From the NCBI GenBank assembly GCA_009667805.1, contig CM019063.1, positions 60,682,881-60,746,880 of the forward strand: 64,000 nucleotides of DNA, read 5' to 3'. Below the pieces are notes generated by a model. It ran no database searches. It had not been told where the DNA came from and saw only the letters and a list, made by a program, of their open reading frames with translations. Shown one piece after another: positions 9,198-21,577 of the stretch. How positions within the stretch are numbered: the first letter of the stretch is position 1; every line of letters begins with the position of its first letter. The stretch comes from Leptobrachium leishanense. Its lineage: Eukaryota > Chordata > Amphibia > Anura > Megophryidae. The translations under genes and the position numbers were made by a program.

Positions 9198-10239
9198 GCC
9201 CGCCGGTCACAGGTTTTGTGTAGCCCCTCATTGCAGCAGCAGCAGAGACAGCACTGGAGGGGGGCGCACCGGCGGACGGGGATGCCGGCCGAGCCTCGTA
9301 GAGGTCCAGAGTGCCGTGGCCTTTGACAGGGTGGCAAAATGCCACTCCTGACAAAGGGCCGCCTGGAGCGGGTGCTCCACAGTGCTCCATGGATGGGTCG
9401 GCCCTGCTTGTTGGCATTACCATCAAAATTACACCCGCTGCCACCCTTCTGCATATCAATCTTCCTAATGTTCCCCGTCCGAACAAGAAAATTTATAATT
9501 CACTATCTAACGGCCGTAAAACTAGCAATTGCTAGAAATTGGAAATCAGTGAACACTCCTATTTGGTATCTTAGAAAATGACAATTATTATTTCAATGTA
9601 AAATGGAGAGAGGTATTAATGCACAATACGAATCTAGTCGACTACAAAAAGTGAAACCTGGGGTTGGGTATCTCTAGTAGGGATGAGCCGAACACCCCCG
9701 TGTTCGGTTCGCATTCGAACTCGAACAATTTCAAAAGTTCGAGTTTGGACGCGAACACGATACGAACTCAATGCAAGTCAATGGGACTCGAACGTTCGAT
9801 TTTTAGAGTGCCCTCCAACAGGGCATATATGCAAGATATTTGCCATAAAAGGTGTATGAGGGTCCGGGTAGTGCCCTGGGGGACAGGAAACAAGGACAAA
9901 AAGTTAAAAAAAAAAGTTTTTAAAGGAACAGTGATTTTTCCATGAAATAAAGGTTAAGAATAAAAACAAAAAATTCCTTCAGATATCATGCCTAGGAGGT
10001 CCCCATAACCTGCCCGTGAAGTGGCGGATTTGTAGTATGTATAGAAACATTTAAAAAGAAAAAAATGAAGTTTCAAATTACGTTAAATGTTTTTCCTTTA
10101 ATCTATTAATAAACAACTGCTTGGGGCGGCAGCCTGTATGAAAAGAGGAGACGGTTTAGGACACGCAGAACAAGTTTAGTGATTTTTTTGGCTAAATTAT
10201 GGTTAAACTTATGCAGGCTTTGGATGAAAGTAACAACAG

Positions 10240-10585
10240 GTGCATTAAAATTGGACCTTTGGTGCCAGCTAGTGCCTTCACACCGTAACCCCTCTGAGGT
10301 ATTGTGGAAGAGTGCAGGGGTGGACTCTGCATTCAAATATTAAAATGATTGGAATCTGGTACACGCGTCAGTGCACCCAAATATTGGGCCTTTGGTGCCA
10401 GCTAGTGCCTTCACACCGTAACCCCTCTGAGGTATTGTGGAAGAGTGCAGGGGTGGACCCTGCAGTCAAATATTAAAATGATATGAATCTGGTACACGCG
10501 TCAGTGCACCAAATATTGGGCCTTTGGTGCCAGCTAGTGCCTTCACACCGTAACCCCTCTGAGGTATTGTGGAAGAGTGCAGTGG
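10240..10585. repeat. ~120-130-bp tandem repeat in hAT A, 3' side
   Basis: Two and a half copies of a unit containing TTTGGTGCCAGCTAGTGCC and TTGTGGAAGAGTGCAG. The same unit occurs about six times at the equivalent position of copy B (29815-30625), so copy number differs between the two insertions. Confidence 0.85.
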
Positions 10586-10619
10586 TGGAGGTTTTGGTAA
10601 TGCAGAAGAGATCCCCGAT

Positions 10620-13600
10620 CTATTCAGTTACATCAGCATCAGGGGAGTGGTAGCTGCTGATCCAGGACTGATTCATTTTTATAAATGTCAGCCGGTCTAC
10701 AGAGTTGGTGGACAGACGCACTCTTTTGTCCGTGACAAAACCTCCAGCGGCACTGAACGTCACGCTGGATGAAGGGCAACCTAGTAGCTCCATAGCATAT
10801 TGGCTAAATTCTGGCCAGTGATCCAATCTCAACACCCAGTAAGCCAGTGAATCATCTGCTGTAAAGGTATCAAGGTCTGCCCTTGTCCCTAGGTATTCCT
10901 GCACCATATGGTGAAGACACTGGCAATGGGTGCCTACATTTGACGTCCCTGGGCATCGTGGACTAAAAAAATTGGAAAAGGCATCAGACAAGCGGCCCCC
11001 TTCACCGCTCTTCCTCTGATAAACAGCAGACTCAGAAACACCTGTGTCATCACTTGGTAACCTACCAGTGTCTGGAAAGGTGTTACACAAGTGTCGATTT
11101 AGAGCGTCCTCAAGTTGTTTCATCCTGTGCTCCCTCTGTGAGGGCAGGATGAGCTCTGCAACCTTACCCTTGTATCGTGAATCAAGAAGGGTCGCCAACC
11201 AGTAATGATCCCTCTCCTTGATAGCACGAATCCTGGGGTCCTTTAGCAGGCTTTGCAGGATAAGGGAGCCCATGCAGCGTAGGTTGGAGGTGGCATTAGC
11301 TTCTGAGTGTTCCTGGTCGCTGAGGATGACCGTATAGCTTGGAAAAAAGACGAGACAGAGGAGATATGATAGAAACATTTAAATACTTAAAAGGAATCCA
11401 CAAGGTAGAGGAAGGGAGTATATTTAAAAGAAAACAAAGTAGCAAAAAAAGAGGACATAGTCTTAGATTAGAGGGGCAAAAGTTTAAAAGTAACATCAGG
11501 AAGCATTATTTTACTGAGAGGGTGGTGGATACATGGAACAGCCTTCCAGTAGAAGTGGTAGAGGCCAAAACAGTGATTGAATTTAGGCAGGCATGGGATA
11601 AGCATAAGGCTATCCTAAATAAAAGATAAATCCAGGTAAAGTATCCATGTAATTGGGCAGACTAGATGGGCCGAAAGGTTCTTATCTGCCGTCATTTTCT
11701 ATGTTTCTATGTATCGTGCACTACCTCCTCCCAGCCACGTACTAGTACTTGGGTTTCTGGGGACACAAAACCCTCCCTTGAGGAATTCCCACCTTCAATG
11801 CCCCCACGACTTAAATATTTTTCATCCTCCTCCTGTCTGATCTGAGGACCTGCAGGAATGCTGTCTGCATAAAGACTGGGGCCTTGAGAGCTAGGGAAGT
11901 CCTCCTCTTCCACCCGCTGCTCTGCCTCTAGTGCCACATCTATAATTCCCCGCAGATTGCGCTTCAGCAGGAACACTAAAAGAATTGTGTCACTGATGCA
12001 TGCACTTTCCCTGCTCACCATCCTCGTTGCCTCCTCAAATGGTGACAGTACAGTGCATGCATCCTTGATCATCAGCCACTGTGGGGGGGAACAAAGTTGA
12101 CCTGAACCTGTCCTTGTGCCATACTCACACAGGTACTCATTTATGGCCCTCTGCTGCTTGTGCAGGTGCTGCAGCATTGCCAATGTCGAGTACCACCTGG
12201 TGGGCATGTCACAGATCAGACGGTTTGTGGGAAGGTGGAATTCTCTTTGAATTTCTGCCAGGCGAACGCTTGCTGGGAATGACCGTCTGAAGTGGCTGTA
12301 GACGTTTCTTGTCTGGCTGAGAAGCTCTGGCAGCCCTGGGTACCTGGTTAGGAAACGCTGTACCACCAGATTTAGGACGTGTGCTAGGCATGGTACATGC
12401 GTCAATTACCCAGGCGTAGGGCGGAGAGAAGGTTGCTGCCATTATCACAGACGTCCATTCCCAGCGCAAGCTGGTGTGGTGTTAACCATCTCTGCCCCTG
12501 CAGAGCTGACAGAATTTCTGGCCCAGTGTGGCTCCTGTCCCCTAAACAAACCAGCTCAAGCACAGTATGGCATCTTTTTGCTTGAGCCATTGCGTAGCCC
12601 CTGCCACGTGTCGGTTTAACTGCCACTTCGCCAGAGACAGAGAAGGAGGAGGAGGAAGAGGTGGTGGAGCAGACACACCTCATATTACCAGCTTTCTGGA
12701 GGCGTGGTGGAGCAAGCTCCAGCACAGAGCCCCGTCCTGGATCCCTCCCAGCTGCAAGCAGAGTTACCCAGTGTGCCATGAAGGAAATGTAACGGCCCCG
12801 TCCATGCTTGCTGGACCATGTGTCTAAAGTAATGTGCACCTTGCTGCTGACTGCCTTTCCCAATGACTCCATAACATTGTGATCCACGTGCTGGTATAGT
12901 GCTGGAAAGGCCGTGAAAAGAAATGGTGTTTTGGAACCTGCCACTGTGGTACAGCACATTCGGCAAATTCACGGAAGGAAGCAGAGTCCAGCATCTGTAA
13001 TGCGAGTAATTTTGCCAAGCTGGCATTTAGACTCTGTGCAAGGGGATGGTTGGGACTTTATTTTTCTTACGCTGCAGCAGCTGGGGCAACGAAATCTGAC
13101 TGCGTTAATCTGCAGCTGATGGGATGCTGTCACATTCTGAGGAAGGACCTGGTACACCCATTACTGTAACATCATCCCTGTCAGTGGAGGTTTTAGGCAA
13201 TGACATGGCAGGACATATAGTGGGGTAGAGACAGATGAGGAGGAGGACCTATGCAATGTGTTGTGCCAACGGGATGCGTGGCAGGTTTTCATATGTCGAC
13301 TCAAGCACGTCGTACCCAAGTGTTCGATGTCTTTCCCACGCTTGATCCTCTTCCGACATAGCTTACAAATAGCAACGCTGCAGTCTGCTGCACATGTTGT
13401 GAAGGACTCCCAGACAGCAGACTTCCTGGACGCGTGCTGCAAGACAACAGCGCTCTGCACCTGAGCAGCTCTGACATTTGATGCCTTGGACTGGCTACGT
13501 TTGCTCATGGAGGACGTTGTGCCTCGTTTTTGTTGTGCCGCCTCCTCTTCCTCCTCACTTGACTCCTCTGTTCGATCAGCCACCCAGGTGGAGTCAGTGA

Positions 13601-14163
13601 CCTCATGATCGTCATCACCCCCTGTCTCCTCTTCACTGTAGCCAACTTGGCAGTATGCTGCAGCTGCTGGGGGAACATGAGTGCCAGTTATTTGTGTGTC
13701 ACTGGCACCCCCTCCCTCTAGGTTGATTATACTCCCTTCCTCAACCTCAGAGTTTGAATCAGAGCACTGGAGTTGCTGTGCATCCTCAAGCATCATGTCA
13801 CTGTCATTGTAGTCAAACAATTCAGCTGACTCCTCCGTGTGTGATAGCGAGGCTACGGCAGGAGTAGCTGTGGACATGGAGGCTGCATTAGATGCTTTGG
13901 CAGCTGAAGTGGACTGTAAACCACTACAAGCCTGGCTGGCAAAGGACTTGGAGGAGGAGGATGGCCTGGTTAGCCAATCAGGCAAATCCTCTGTATGTTG
14001 CTGCTGCTTAAGACGGCCAGCACCAGTTAGAAAGGACAAGCGTGCCCCTGCAGAGGATGCACCACGTCCACGACGAACCGGGGTACAGCCTTCCGACAGA
14101 GGCTGCTTGCCCTCTTATCTGTGCCTGGGAGCGTCTGCCTGTCCTTTTTGGTCTTTCTGACAT
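10620..14163 (-). pseudogene. hAT transposase, copy A, broken
   Basis: It starts at ATG 14163 (MSERPKRTGRR) and frameshifts within about 40 codons. The next open block (14039-13161) is Ser/acidic-rich and ends in a BED zinc finger (CKLC ... HMKTCH). Blocks at 12959-12402 and 12405-11707 give the RNase H-like core with the insertion domain. After a LINE insertion, 11334-10620 gives the C-terminal hATC dimerisation region ending WISSYHSPDADVTE. The usual SSVLSERTFSAAG motif of copy B has lost four residues here (SSVTFSAAG). A functional hAT transposase would excise and reinsert the element as a dimer. Confidence 0.85.
11336..11711 (+). pseudogene. LINE C-terminal fragment, (TTTCTATG)-tailed
   Basis: An open frame of about 95 residues (11339-11629) reads RGDMIETFKYLKGIHKV, then KKRGHSLRLEGQKFK, NIRKHYFTERVVDTWNSLP and a basic tail. 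This is the conserved C-terminal tail of many CR1/L2/Jockey-group reverse transcriptase proteins. Downstream is a short 3' UTR ending in repeats of TTTCTATG, a typical microsatellite-like LINE 3' end. It is strongly 5' truncated and inserted antisense into hAT A between CCGTAT and CGTGC. The clade is uncertain. Confidence 0.7.
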
Positions 14164-15420
14164 GGTGAGTGATATATAGATTAAAGATATACAGAACTCT
14201 GATTCAACTCTGGTATAAAGATTGGAGATATGTAGAACTCTGATTCAACTCTGGTATATAGATTAAAGATATTCAGAACTCTGCTACGAGTCAGTGATTT
14301 TACTGATATTTTCCCTGCAAGGCTGCCAATGTCCTCTACTCTCTCTCTGATTCACTTCCTCTACTGCAGACTGCAACACCCTGATAGCTGGCAAAACACA
14401 GATTAAGCTCTGAATAGATAAACAGATGAACTCTGATTAAACTGTGTTATTGTATGGTATCTAGAATTAGATTAAAGATATAGCATTGTTCTGGAAAATA
14501 TGTATAAATCAGTGATACGCCCTGATAGCTGACAACACCCAGATTCTATTCTGAATAGATAAACAGATGAACTCTGATTAAACTGTGTTATTGTATGGTA
14601 TCTAGAATTAGATTAAAGATATACAGATTTACCAGAACAATGCTATAAATTAGTGATACACCCTGTCCCTGATAGCTGGCAGTGCCAAGACAGAGATTCA
14701 AATTTCCAGAAATCTGCTATAACTCAGTGATACACCCTGATAGCTGGCAAGACACAGATTCAAATTTGCAGAACTCTGGTATAACTCAGTGATACACCCT
14801 GATAGCTGGCAAGACACTGATTCAAATTTGCAGAACTCTGGTATAACTCAGTGATACACCCTTATAGCTGGTAGTGGCAAGACACAGATTCAAATTTGCA
14901 GAACTCTGGTATAACTCAGTGATACACCCTGATAGCTGGCAAGACACAGATTCAAATTTGCAGAACTCTGGTATAACTCAGTGATACACCCTTATAGCTG
15001 GCAGTGCCAAGACACAGATTCAAATTTGCAGAACTCTGGTATAACTTAGTGATACACCCTTATAGTTGGCAGTGCCAAGACACAGATTCAAATTTGCAGA
15101 ACTCTGGTATAACTCAGTGATACACCCTGATAACTAGCAGTGCCAACACACAGATTCCAATTTCCAGAAATCTGCTATAACTCAGTGATACAGCCTGTCC
15201 CGGATAGCTGTCAGTGCCAACACACAGATTCCAATTTCCAGAAATCTGCTATAACTCAGTGATACAGCCTGTCCCTGATAGCTGTCAGTGTCAACACACA
15301 GATTCCAATTTCCAGAAATCTGCTATAACTCAGTGATACAGCCTGTCCCTGATAGTTGTCAGTGCCAACACACAGATTCCAATTTCCAGAAATGTGCTAT
15401 TACTCAGTGATACAGCCTGA
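14164..15420. repeat. ~62-bp minisatellite in hAT A, 5' side
   Basis: About 15-20 copies of a unit with CTGGTATAACTCAGTGATAC and ACAGATTCAAATTTGCAGAA, immediately upstream of the transposase start on the minus strand. Two subtypes are visible (ATTCAAATTTGC and ATTCCAATTTCC), grouped in blocks. The homologous array in copy B (25440-26575) has a diverged ~68-bp unit. Confidence 0.9.
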
Positions 15421-16059
15421 TATGCAACAATCTCCTCTCTTCTCTGATTCACTCCTGCAACACACACGCTGGGGCTGCGGGGAAGCCTTATATAGTGTGC
15501 TGCGGGACTTAGCTCTGTGAGCCCACGTTTGGGCAAAATTTGCACAATCAGGACTCTGAGACCTAATTGGCATAGTCTTGCACCTGTCTTGCACCTGACC
15601 TGTGGTCAGGTGCAAGGCTGTAGCCAATTACAAGCTTCAGGCCAGTGGAAAAGTGCATTGTGGTCCATCGTGGTGCATTGTGGGCGAACACGCGGCGAAC
15701 ACCCGGAAATGTTCGAAGTTCGCCAAATGGGCAAACGGGCAATGTTCGAATCGAACTCATGTTCGAATCGAACCGAACGCCCATCCCTAATCCCTAATCT
15801 CAGCTGCTGCTAGGAAAGGCAAATCCCTCTTGCACATCCAACCAGGAAGGTAGTAAATCTTGACAAAGTAATAAAGCAAATACCTCCAGCGCTGCTACAA
15901 TGGTGCACTTGTGCTACCACTTCTATATATTTAAACGCAAACGTCCTGACTGACTGACTGACTCATCAACGCCCAGCTGAAACCGTTTAACCTAGGAATT
16001 TGAAATTCTGAAGGTGCACTGTCTTTATGATGTAGGCACCCACTGAGGAAGGATTTTTG

Positions 16060-17999
16060 GAAACTCCGCCCCTAAGGGGGTGAAAAGGGGGTTGAATATT
16101 TTAAACAGGATACCTATAGCTCAAAAACAGAAGATGTTACAGATGTGAAAATCGGTATTTAGATTAATCTTGAAAAATAAAAAAACTTGTATTTTACTGT
16201 GTTTTAAAAATTCGACTGGGGGGGCGAAAAAAGGGGGTTGAATACTTTAAATATTTTAAACATGATACCTATATCTTTAAAACAGAAGATGTTACAGACT
16301 TGAAAATCGGTATTTAGATTCTTCTTGAAAAATAAAACAACACGTATTTTACCATTTTCTGAAAATTCCATGGGGGGGGGCCAAAATGGAGGGTTAAATA
16401 CATCTATATATATAAACTTGAAAGTCCTGACTGACTGACTGAATCATCAATGCCCAGCTGAAACCGTTTAACCTAGGAACGTGAAATTTTGAAGGTGCAC
16501 TGTTTTTATGATGTAGGCGCCCACTAAGGAAGGATTTTTGGAAAATCCACCCATAAGGGGGTGAAAAAGGGGGTTGAATATTTTAAACAGGATACCTATA
16601 GTTCAAAAACAGAAGATGCTACAGATATGAAAATTGGTATTTAGATTCGTCTTCAAAAATAAAAAAACACGTCTTTTACCGTTTTCCAAAAATCCAAGTG
16701 GGGGGGCGAAAAAGGGGGTTGAATATTTTAAACGGGATACCTGTATCTCCAAAGTAGACGATGTTACAGTCCTGAAAATTGGTATTTAGATTCGTCTTGA
16801 AAAATAAAACAACATGTATTTTACCATGTTCTGAAAATTCCTTGGGGGGGCAAAAAGGGGGGGTTGAATACTTTTATCAGTATACCTATATTTCAAAAAC
16901 CGAAGATGTTACGGGTGTAAAATTTGGTATTTACAATCTTCGTGAAAAAAAACATGTTTTTTGCCATTTTCCACAAATCCAATTGGGGGGTCGAGGGAAA
17001 GAGGTCTGAATATTTTTTTCGTTATACCTATGTTTCAAAAATCAAAGTTATTGCAGACGTGAAATTTGGTATTTACAATCTTCTTGAAAAATAAAATCAG
17101 GTGTTTTACCATTTTCCAAAAATCCCAAGTGGGGGGGTTGAAAAAAAGGGGCTTAATACTTTTAATTAGGATACCTATATCTCAAAAACAGAAGATGTTA
17201 CATACGTGAAAATTGGTATTTAGATTCGTCTTGAGAAACAAAAAAAACACCTATTTTACCATTTTCCAAAATTCACTGGGAGGGGAGCAAAAAGGGGGGT
17301 TGAATACTTTTATCAGTATACCTATATTTCAAAAACCAAAGATGTTACAGGTGTGAAATTTGGTATTTACAATCTTCGGGAAAAAAACAAACATGTGTTT
17401 TGCCATTTTCCACAAATCCAAATAAGGGGGGGCGGGGGTCGAGAGAAAGGGGTCTGAATACTTTTATCAGTATATCTATAGTTCAAAAACCAAGATGTTA
17501 CAGGTGTGAAGTTTGGTAATTACAATCTTTTGAAAATAAAGAAACACGTGCTTTACCATTTTCCAAAAATCCAAGTGGGAGGGGGGTAAAAAAAAGGGGG
17601 GTGAATACTTTTAAACAGGATACCTACATCTCAAAAACCGAAGATGTTACAGACGTGAAAATTGGTATTTATATTTGTCTTGAGAAACAAAAAACACCTA
17701 TTTTACCATTTTCCAAAAATCCAGTGGGAGGGAGAAAAAAGGGGGGTTGAATACTTTTATCACTATAATCTTCTTGCAAAATAACAAAGCACATGTTTTA
17801 CCATTTTCCAAGAATCCCATGTGGTGGGTGGAAAAAGGGGGGGTGAATACTTTTCAACAGGATACCTATATCTCAAAAACAGAAGATGTTACAGACGTGA
17901 AAATTGCTATTTAGATTCGTCTTGAAAATAAAACAACACGTATTTTACCCATTTTCCAAAAATCCAGTGGGGGTGGCAAAAAGGGGGATGGGTACCTTT
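16060..17999. repeat. ~150-bp tandem array inside Helentron-like element A
   Basis: About 12 units, each with GATACCTATATCTCAAAAAC, GAAGATGTTACAGACGTGAA, a poly-A-rich stretch and a G-run followed by AAAAAGGGGGTTGAATA. Units vary in G-run and A-run length and carry two variants (GGTATTTAGATTCGTC and GGTATTTACAATCTTC). The array continues after hAT B at 32185-32450 and recurs, inverted, at 44160-44590 and 56981-57045. Open frames here are not genes. Confidence 0.9.
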
Positions 18000-18699
18000 A
18001 TCACTATTAGGGATGAGCAGTTCGGTTCGGACGGTTCGGAGTTCGGACCGAACTTAGCCTGTTCGTTCTGTTTGCGAACTCCAAACATTTCTGGGTGTTC
18101 GCCGCATGTTCGACCACAATGCACCACAATGGACCACAATGCACTTTCCCACTGGCCTGAAGCTCGTAATTGGCTACAGCCTTGCACCTGACCACAGGTC
18201 TGGTGCAAGACAAGTTCAACACTATGCCAATCACGTCTCAGAGTCCTGATTGGGAAAATTTTGCCCAATCATGGGCTCACAGAGCTAAGTCCCGCAGCAC
18301 ACTATATAAGGTTTCCACGCAGCGCTTCTGCACGCATTTGAGAGGTGATTTCATAGGAGATACAGTTGTGTTCAAAATTATTCAACCCCCACTGAAATTG
18401 AGTGTTTTGGCCAGTTTGACATTGATTTTGATCATTCAGTCATCTTGCTTACAATTAAATCAAAGAGGCACGTGTAGGTCAGACAAATATAACATAACAT
18501 TTATAATGAAATAACCACAAATGTCTTTTCTGTGCTCACATCATTATCAGTTTTATTCAACCCCAAGTGAACATCCAATCTTAGTACTTAGTACAACATC
18601 CATTTACAGTTATAACAGCTTTTAAACGTGAAGCATAGCTTGACACAAGTGTCTTGCAGCGATCTACGGGTATCTTCGCCCATTCGTCATGGGCAAAAG

Positions 18700-19250
18700 T
18701 GTAACGTTGGGGGCTTCCAGCCCTACCTGTGTGCTTGAGGACAGCAAGTCTGATGCTGCTCGCTGACCACTGCCCGGTTTAAATGGAGACAGGCAGGGAG
18801 GTGATTGCATGAGGTGTGGCTTGAGTGGGGGCGTTGGTCTGGTGAAGGTCTTTTAAAAACCCTCAGTATAGTTTCAGAAGTTGCCAGATCGTGGTTATCC
18901 ATACCTGAGCTCCTTGTACCTGACTGCTATATTGATTTAACCTGTTATTGACCTCTGCTTGTGTTCTGACCATTCTGCCTTCTGTTGCCCTAGACTATTT
19001 TCTTGTACTACGCTACTGCTCTGATACCGACCCGGCTATTCCATTTGACCATTCTGAACTCTGTATTCCTGATTCTGGCTCGGCTGACTCCTCTACATAT
19101 TGTTAACCCTTTTCTGTCTAGCTAGTTTACCTGGCCAATTCTAAGGACCAGACAGATGGGGATCATTCACAGCTACACTGTTGGTAGCTTCTGGGTTTTG
19201 TGGAGTGTTGGGGGTTAAGTACTGCGTGGTGGGATCCGGGAACCGTGACA
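18700..19250 (+). repeat. Gypsy 5' LTR
   Basis: 551 bp, TGTAACGTTGGGGG...CCGTGACA. It is followed directly by TTACGATCTGGCCA, where the primer-binding or self-priming site should lie, and then by the gag start at 19267. Confidence 0.95.
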
Positions 19251-19266
19251 TTACGATCTGGCCAAT

Positions 19267-20196
19267 ATGGATCCTGCAGATTTAACACAGCACTTGGCTA
19301 CCTTTGTATCCAGACAGGATGAGCAGGATCATAGGATGGATCAGTTTGCCATTGCCTTACAAACTATCCTGAATCGTACTGCACACCTGGAACCGGTTGG
19401 GGTTGCACCCCCGCCTGCTATACCTGAGCCCCCTGTCGTTCAGACATCCCAGGTACACATGACCGCTCCTATGAGGTTTGACAGTACTCCCTCTGAGTGC
19501 CGGGGATTTTTGGTCCATGTGGATATTCATTTTAAATTAAATCCACAAATTTTCTTCTGACATTGCCAAAGTGGGGGTATTATTAACCATCTGTCTGGCA
19601 GAGCGTTGACATGGGCGACTCCTTTATGGGAGGCAGAAAGACCTATTGTACGGGATTATAAGAATTCATAGCCGAGTTACAACGTACATTTAATCCTACC
19701 AGAAAGGCCATGATAGCCGGCAAATCCTTGTTCCGCATACGTCAAGGGAACAGGACTGTGTCTGATTATGCCATAGAATTTAAAACCTTAATTTCTGATG
19801 TGAACTGGACAAATGAGACACTGGTTCTGGCTTTTATGGAGGGGTTATCAGAGTCGTTGATGCATGAATTAGCTCCACGTAAACTACCTGAGGTATTGTG
19901 TGAACTCATTGATTACTGTATAGATCTGGCATAATCAGATAAGGGATAGAAGGACTCCAAGAGAGAGACCCAAGAGACCGTTACCTAGGTTGGCCCCTGT
20001 CTTTCAAGCACCACCCAGAGAGTTATCTCCTCCCTCAGAGCCTATGCAACTAGGCCGTACTAGGCTTACAGAGGAGGAGAGAACAAGGCGTTTTCGTGAG
20101 GGATTGTGCCTGTATTGTGGTTTGGGGGGACATGTACGATTTCAATGTCCTACTCGCCCTAAGCTGCATGATAAGCCGGAAAACTACCGCACCTAA
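19267..20196 (+). pseudogene. gag: Gypsy gag, frameshifted
   Basis: The start MDPADLTQHLATFVSRQDEQ at 19267 lies 17 bp after the LTR. The capsid region is spread over frames 19267-19560 and 19710-19934 (FRIRQGNRTVSDYAIEFKTL, a Gypsy capsid signature). The nucleocapsid is at 19990-20196 with one CCHC knuckle, [14 protein letters not shown]. At least two frameshifts and a stop separate the pieces. A working Gag would form the particle and package the RNA. Confidence 0.88.
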
Positions 20197-20277
20197 GGCA
20201 GCTGAGGAGACAGCCTTGGGTGTGACATGCATGTCTCCTATCAAAGACACTAAACTTATGTTACCAGTATCCTTGGC

Positions 20278-21577
20278 TTGGGAGACCAAGACCACACATA
20301 CACCGCTTTTGTGGATTCTGGGGCTGCTGGTAACTTTATTGATGTTAACTACGCTTCTTCCATTTCTCTACCTCTGGTTGTAAGAGAGACACCCTTAGCC
20401 GTTGAAGCCATAGATGGCAGGCCGTTATCCTGCCCTAGGATTACTCACGATACGATTACAGTAGTTCTTACTACTGGTCTCTTGCATACAGAAAAGATCA
20501 TATTCCAAGTTATCCACTCACCTTCCAATCCTGTTGTACTTGGTTTCCCTGGTTGGTGGAACACAATCCCGTTATTGATTGGGTTAAAGGAGAGATACTG
20601 TCTTGGAGTTCTGCATGTTTTGGGACTTGTTTAATACCCATTCAGCATGTCGGTGCCCTGAACACACCCACAGCCCCTCCATTGTCTACTGAAGTTCCTG
20701 AACAATATGCAGACCTCAGGGCTGTATTTGATAAAAGAGAGGCAGACAAACTACCTCCACATAGACCATATGATTGTGCTATTGATATTCATACGGGTAC
20801 CATGCCTCCTCGAGGCAAAGTATATCCTCTTTCCATAAAGGAGAACCAAATTATGGAGGAGTATATCAAGGAGAATTTGGAGAGAGGTTTTATCCGACGT
20901 TCCTCTTCTCCAGCAGGGGCTGGATTCTTTTTTGTGTCGAAAAAAGAGGGAGATTTACGCCCGTGTATGATTATAGGGGGCTTAACAAGATCACCATTAA
21001 GAACGTGTACCCTATCCCTCTCATATCGGAACTGTTCGACAGGTTAAGAGGTTCAGCAGTATACACTAAACTTGATTTAAGAGGAGCTTACAATTTGATA
21101 CGCATAAAAGAGGGGCATGAGTGGAAAACAGCATTTAAAACCCAGGAGTGGGCATTATGAATACTTGGTCATGCCTTTCGGTCTTTGTAATGCTCCAGCG
21201 GTATTCCAGATTTTATTAATGATGTGCTCAGAGATTTCTTGCAAACCTTTGTTATAGTATACCTAGACGATATATTGATTTACTCTCCCGATCTGAAAAC
21301 CCACCATGCACATGTCAGACAGGTATTAGCTAAATTACTGGACAATGGTCTTTATTGCAAACTAGAGAAGTGTTTATTCGACATTACTACTGTGAAATTC
21401 CTTGGGTACATTATCACTCCAGAGGGTTTTGAGATGGATCCTTCTAAACTCACGGCCATCTCAGAATGGCCTCTTCCTCAAGGTCTCAAAGCCATACAGA
21501 GGTTTCTGGGATTTTCTAACTATTATAGGAGATTTATCAAGAATTATTCCGCTATAGCCTCCCTATCATTAATATGA
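20278..21577 (+). pseudogene. pol: Gypsy protease and reverse transcriptase, frameshifted
   Basis: The protease active site is FVDSGAAGNFID (20300s). The RT starts around [13 protein letters not shown], continues with the fingers ([32 protein letters not shown] across a frameshift at about 20970) and KLDLRGAYN. After another break near 21160-21220 it contains YLDDILIYS, the YxDD catalytic motif, followed by FLGYIITPEGFEMD and the RFLGFSNYYRRFI thumb. Three frames are used, so a functional polyprotein is not made. RT and RNase H would copy the RNA to DNA. Confidence 0.9.

Larger units (their letters stand above)
6426..9406. mobile_element. hAT-type non-autonomous element (hAT-3)
   Basis: The termini are CAGGGCCGGCCCA at 6426 and its near complement ending at 9406 (CAGGGCCGACCCA on minus). 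They are flanked by an 8-bp duplication, CTTGTGGG (6418-6425) and CTTGTTGG (9407-9414), with one mismatch. CAG-type ends with an 8-bp duplication define hAT. No hAT transposase is present. The interior holds a 62-bp tandem repeat, a Tc1 element, a purine-strand minisatellite and a GC3-rich exon-like fragment. Because it splits an L1 ORF2 fragment, it inserted after that L1. Confidence 0.8.
6293..9669 (+). pseudogene. L1-type ORF2 C-terminal fragment split by a hAT element
   Basis: The segments 6293-6417 and 9415-9660 read as one decayed LINE ORF2 tail. The left part gives CGRCGEDNADF and then a WWSCP-like cysteine motif after a frameshift. The right part resumes with LLHINLPNVPRPNKK and ARNWKSV. 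The intact L1 in this window has the matching order: CCRCSSGVGTMGHIWWHCP, LPEVLLLGMIHLP, then ARQWKSV. A hAT-type element (6426-9406) interrupts it. The L1 3' UTR may continue toward hAT copy A but is not recognisable. Confidence 0.65.
9678..15789 (-). mobile_element. hAT element, copy A
   Basis: The ends are TAGGGATGAGCCGAAC at 9678 and a matching inverted end, CCCATCCCTA, at 15789. Flanks ATCTCTAG (9670-9677) and ATCCCTAA (15790-15797) resemble an 8-bp duplication with two mismatches. It encodes a BED-finger/hATC transposase on the minus strand. Both non-coding sides hold tandem arrays. Copy B (18008-32176) is the same family in opposite orientation. A LINE fragment splits the transposase. 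Subterminal DNA is rich in TTCGAA and GTTCG words, as in this family's other copy. Confidence 0.88.

Noticed and set aside
15926..18007. Host satellite such as a centromeric repeat
   Set aside because: The same array has defined terminal motifs and recurs in an inverted dispersed copy at 44093, so it belongs to a transposon.
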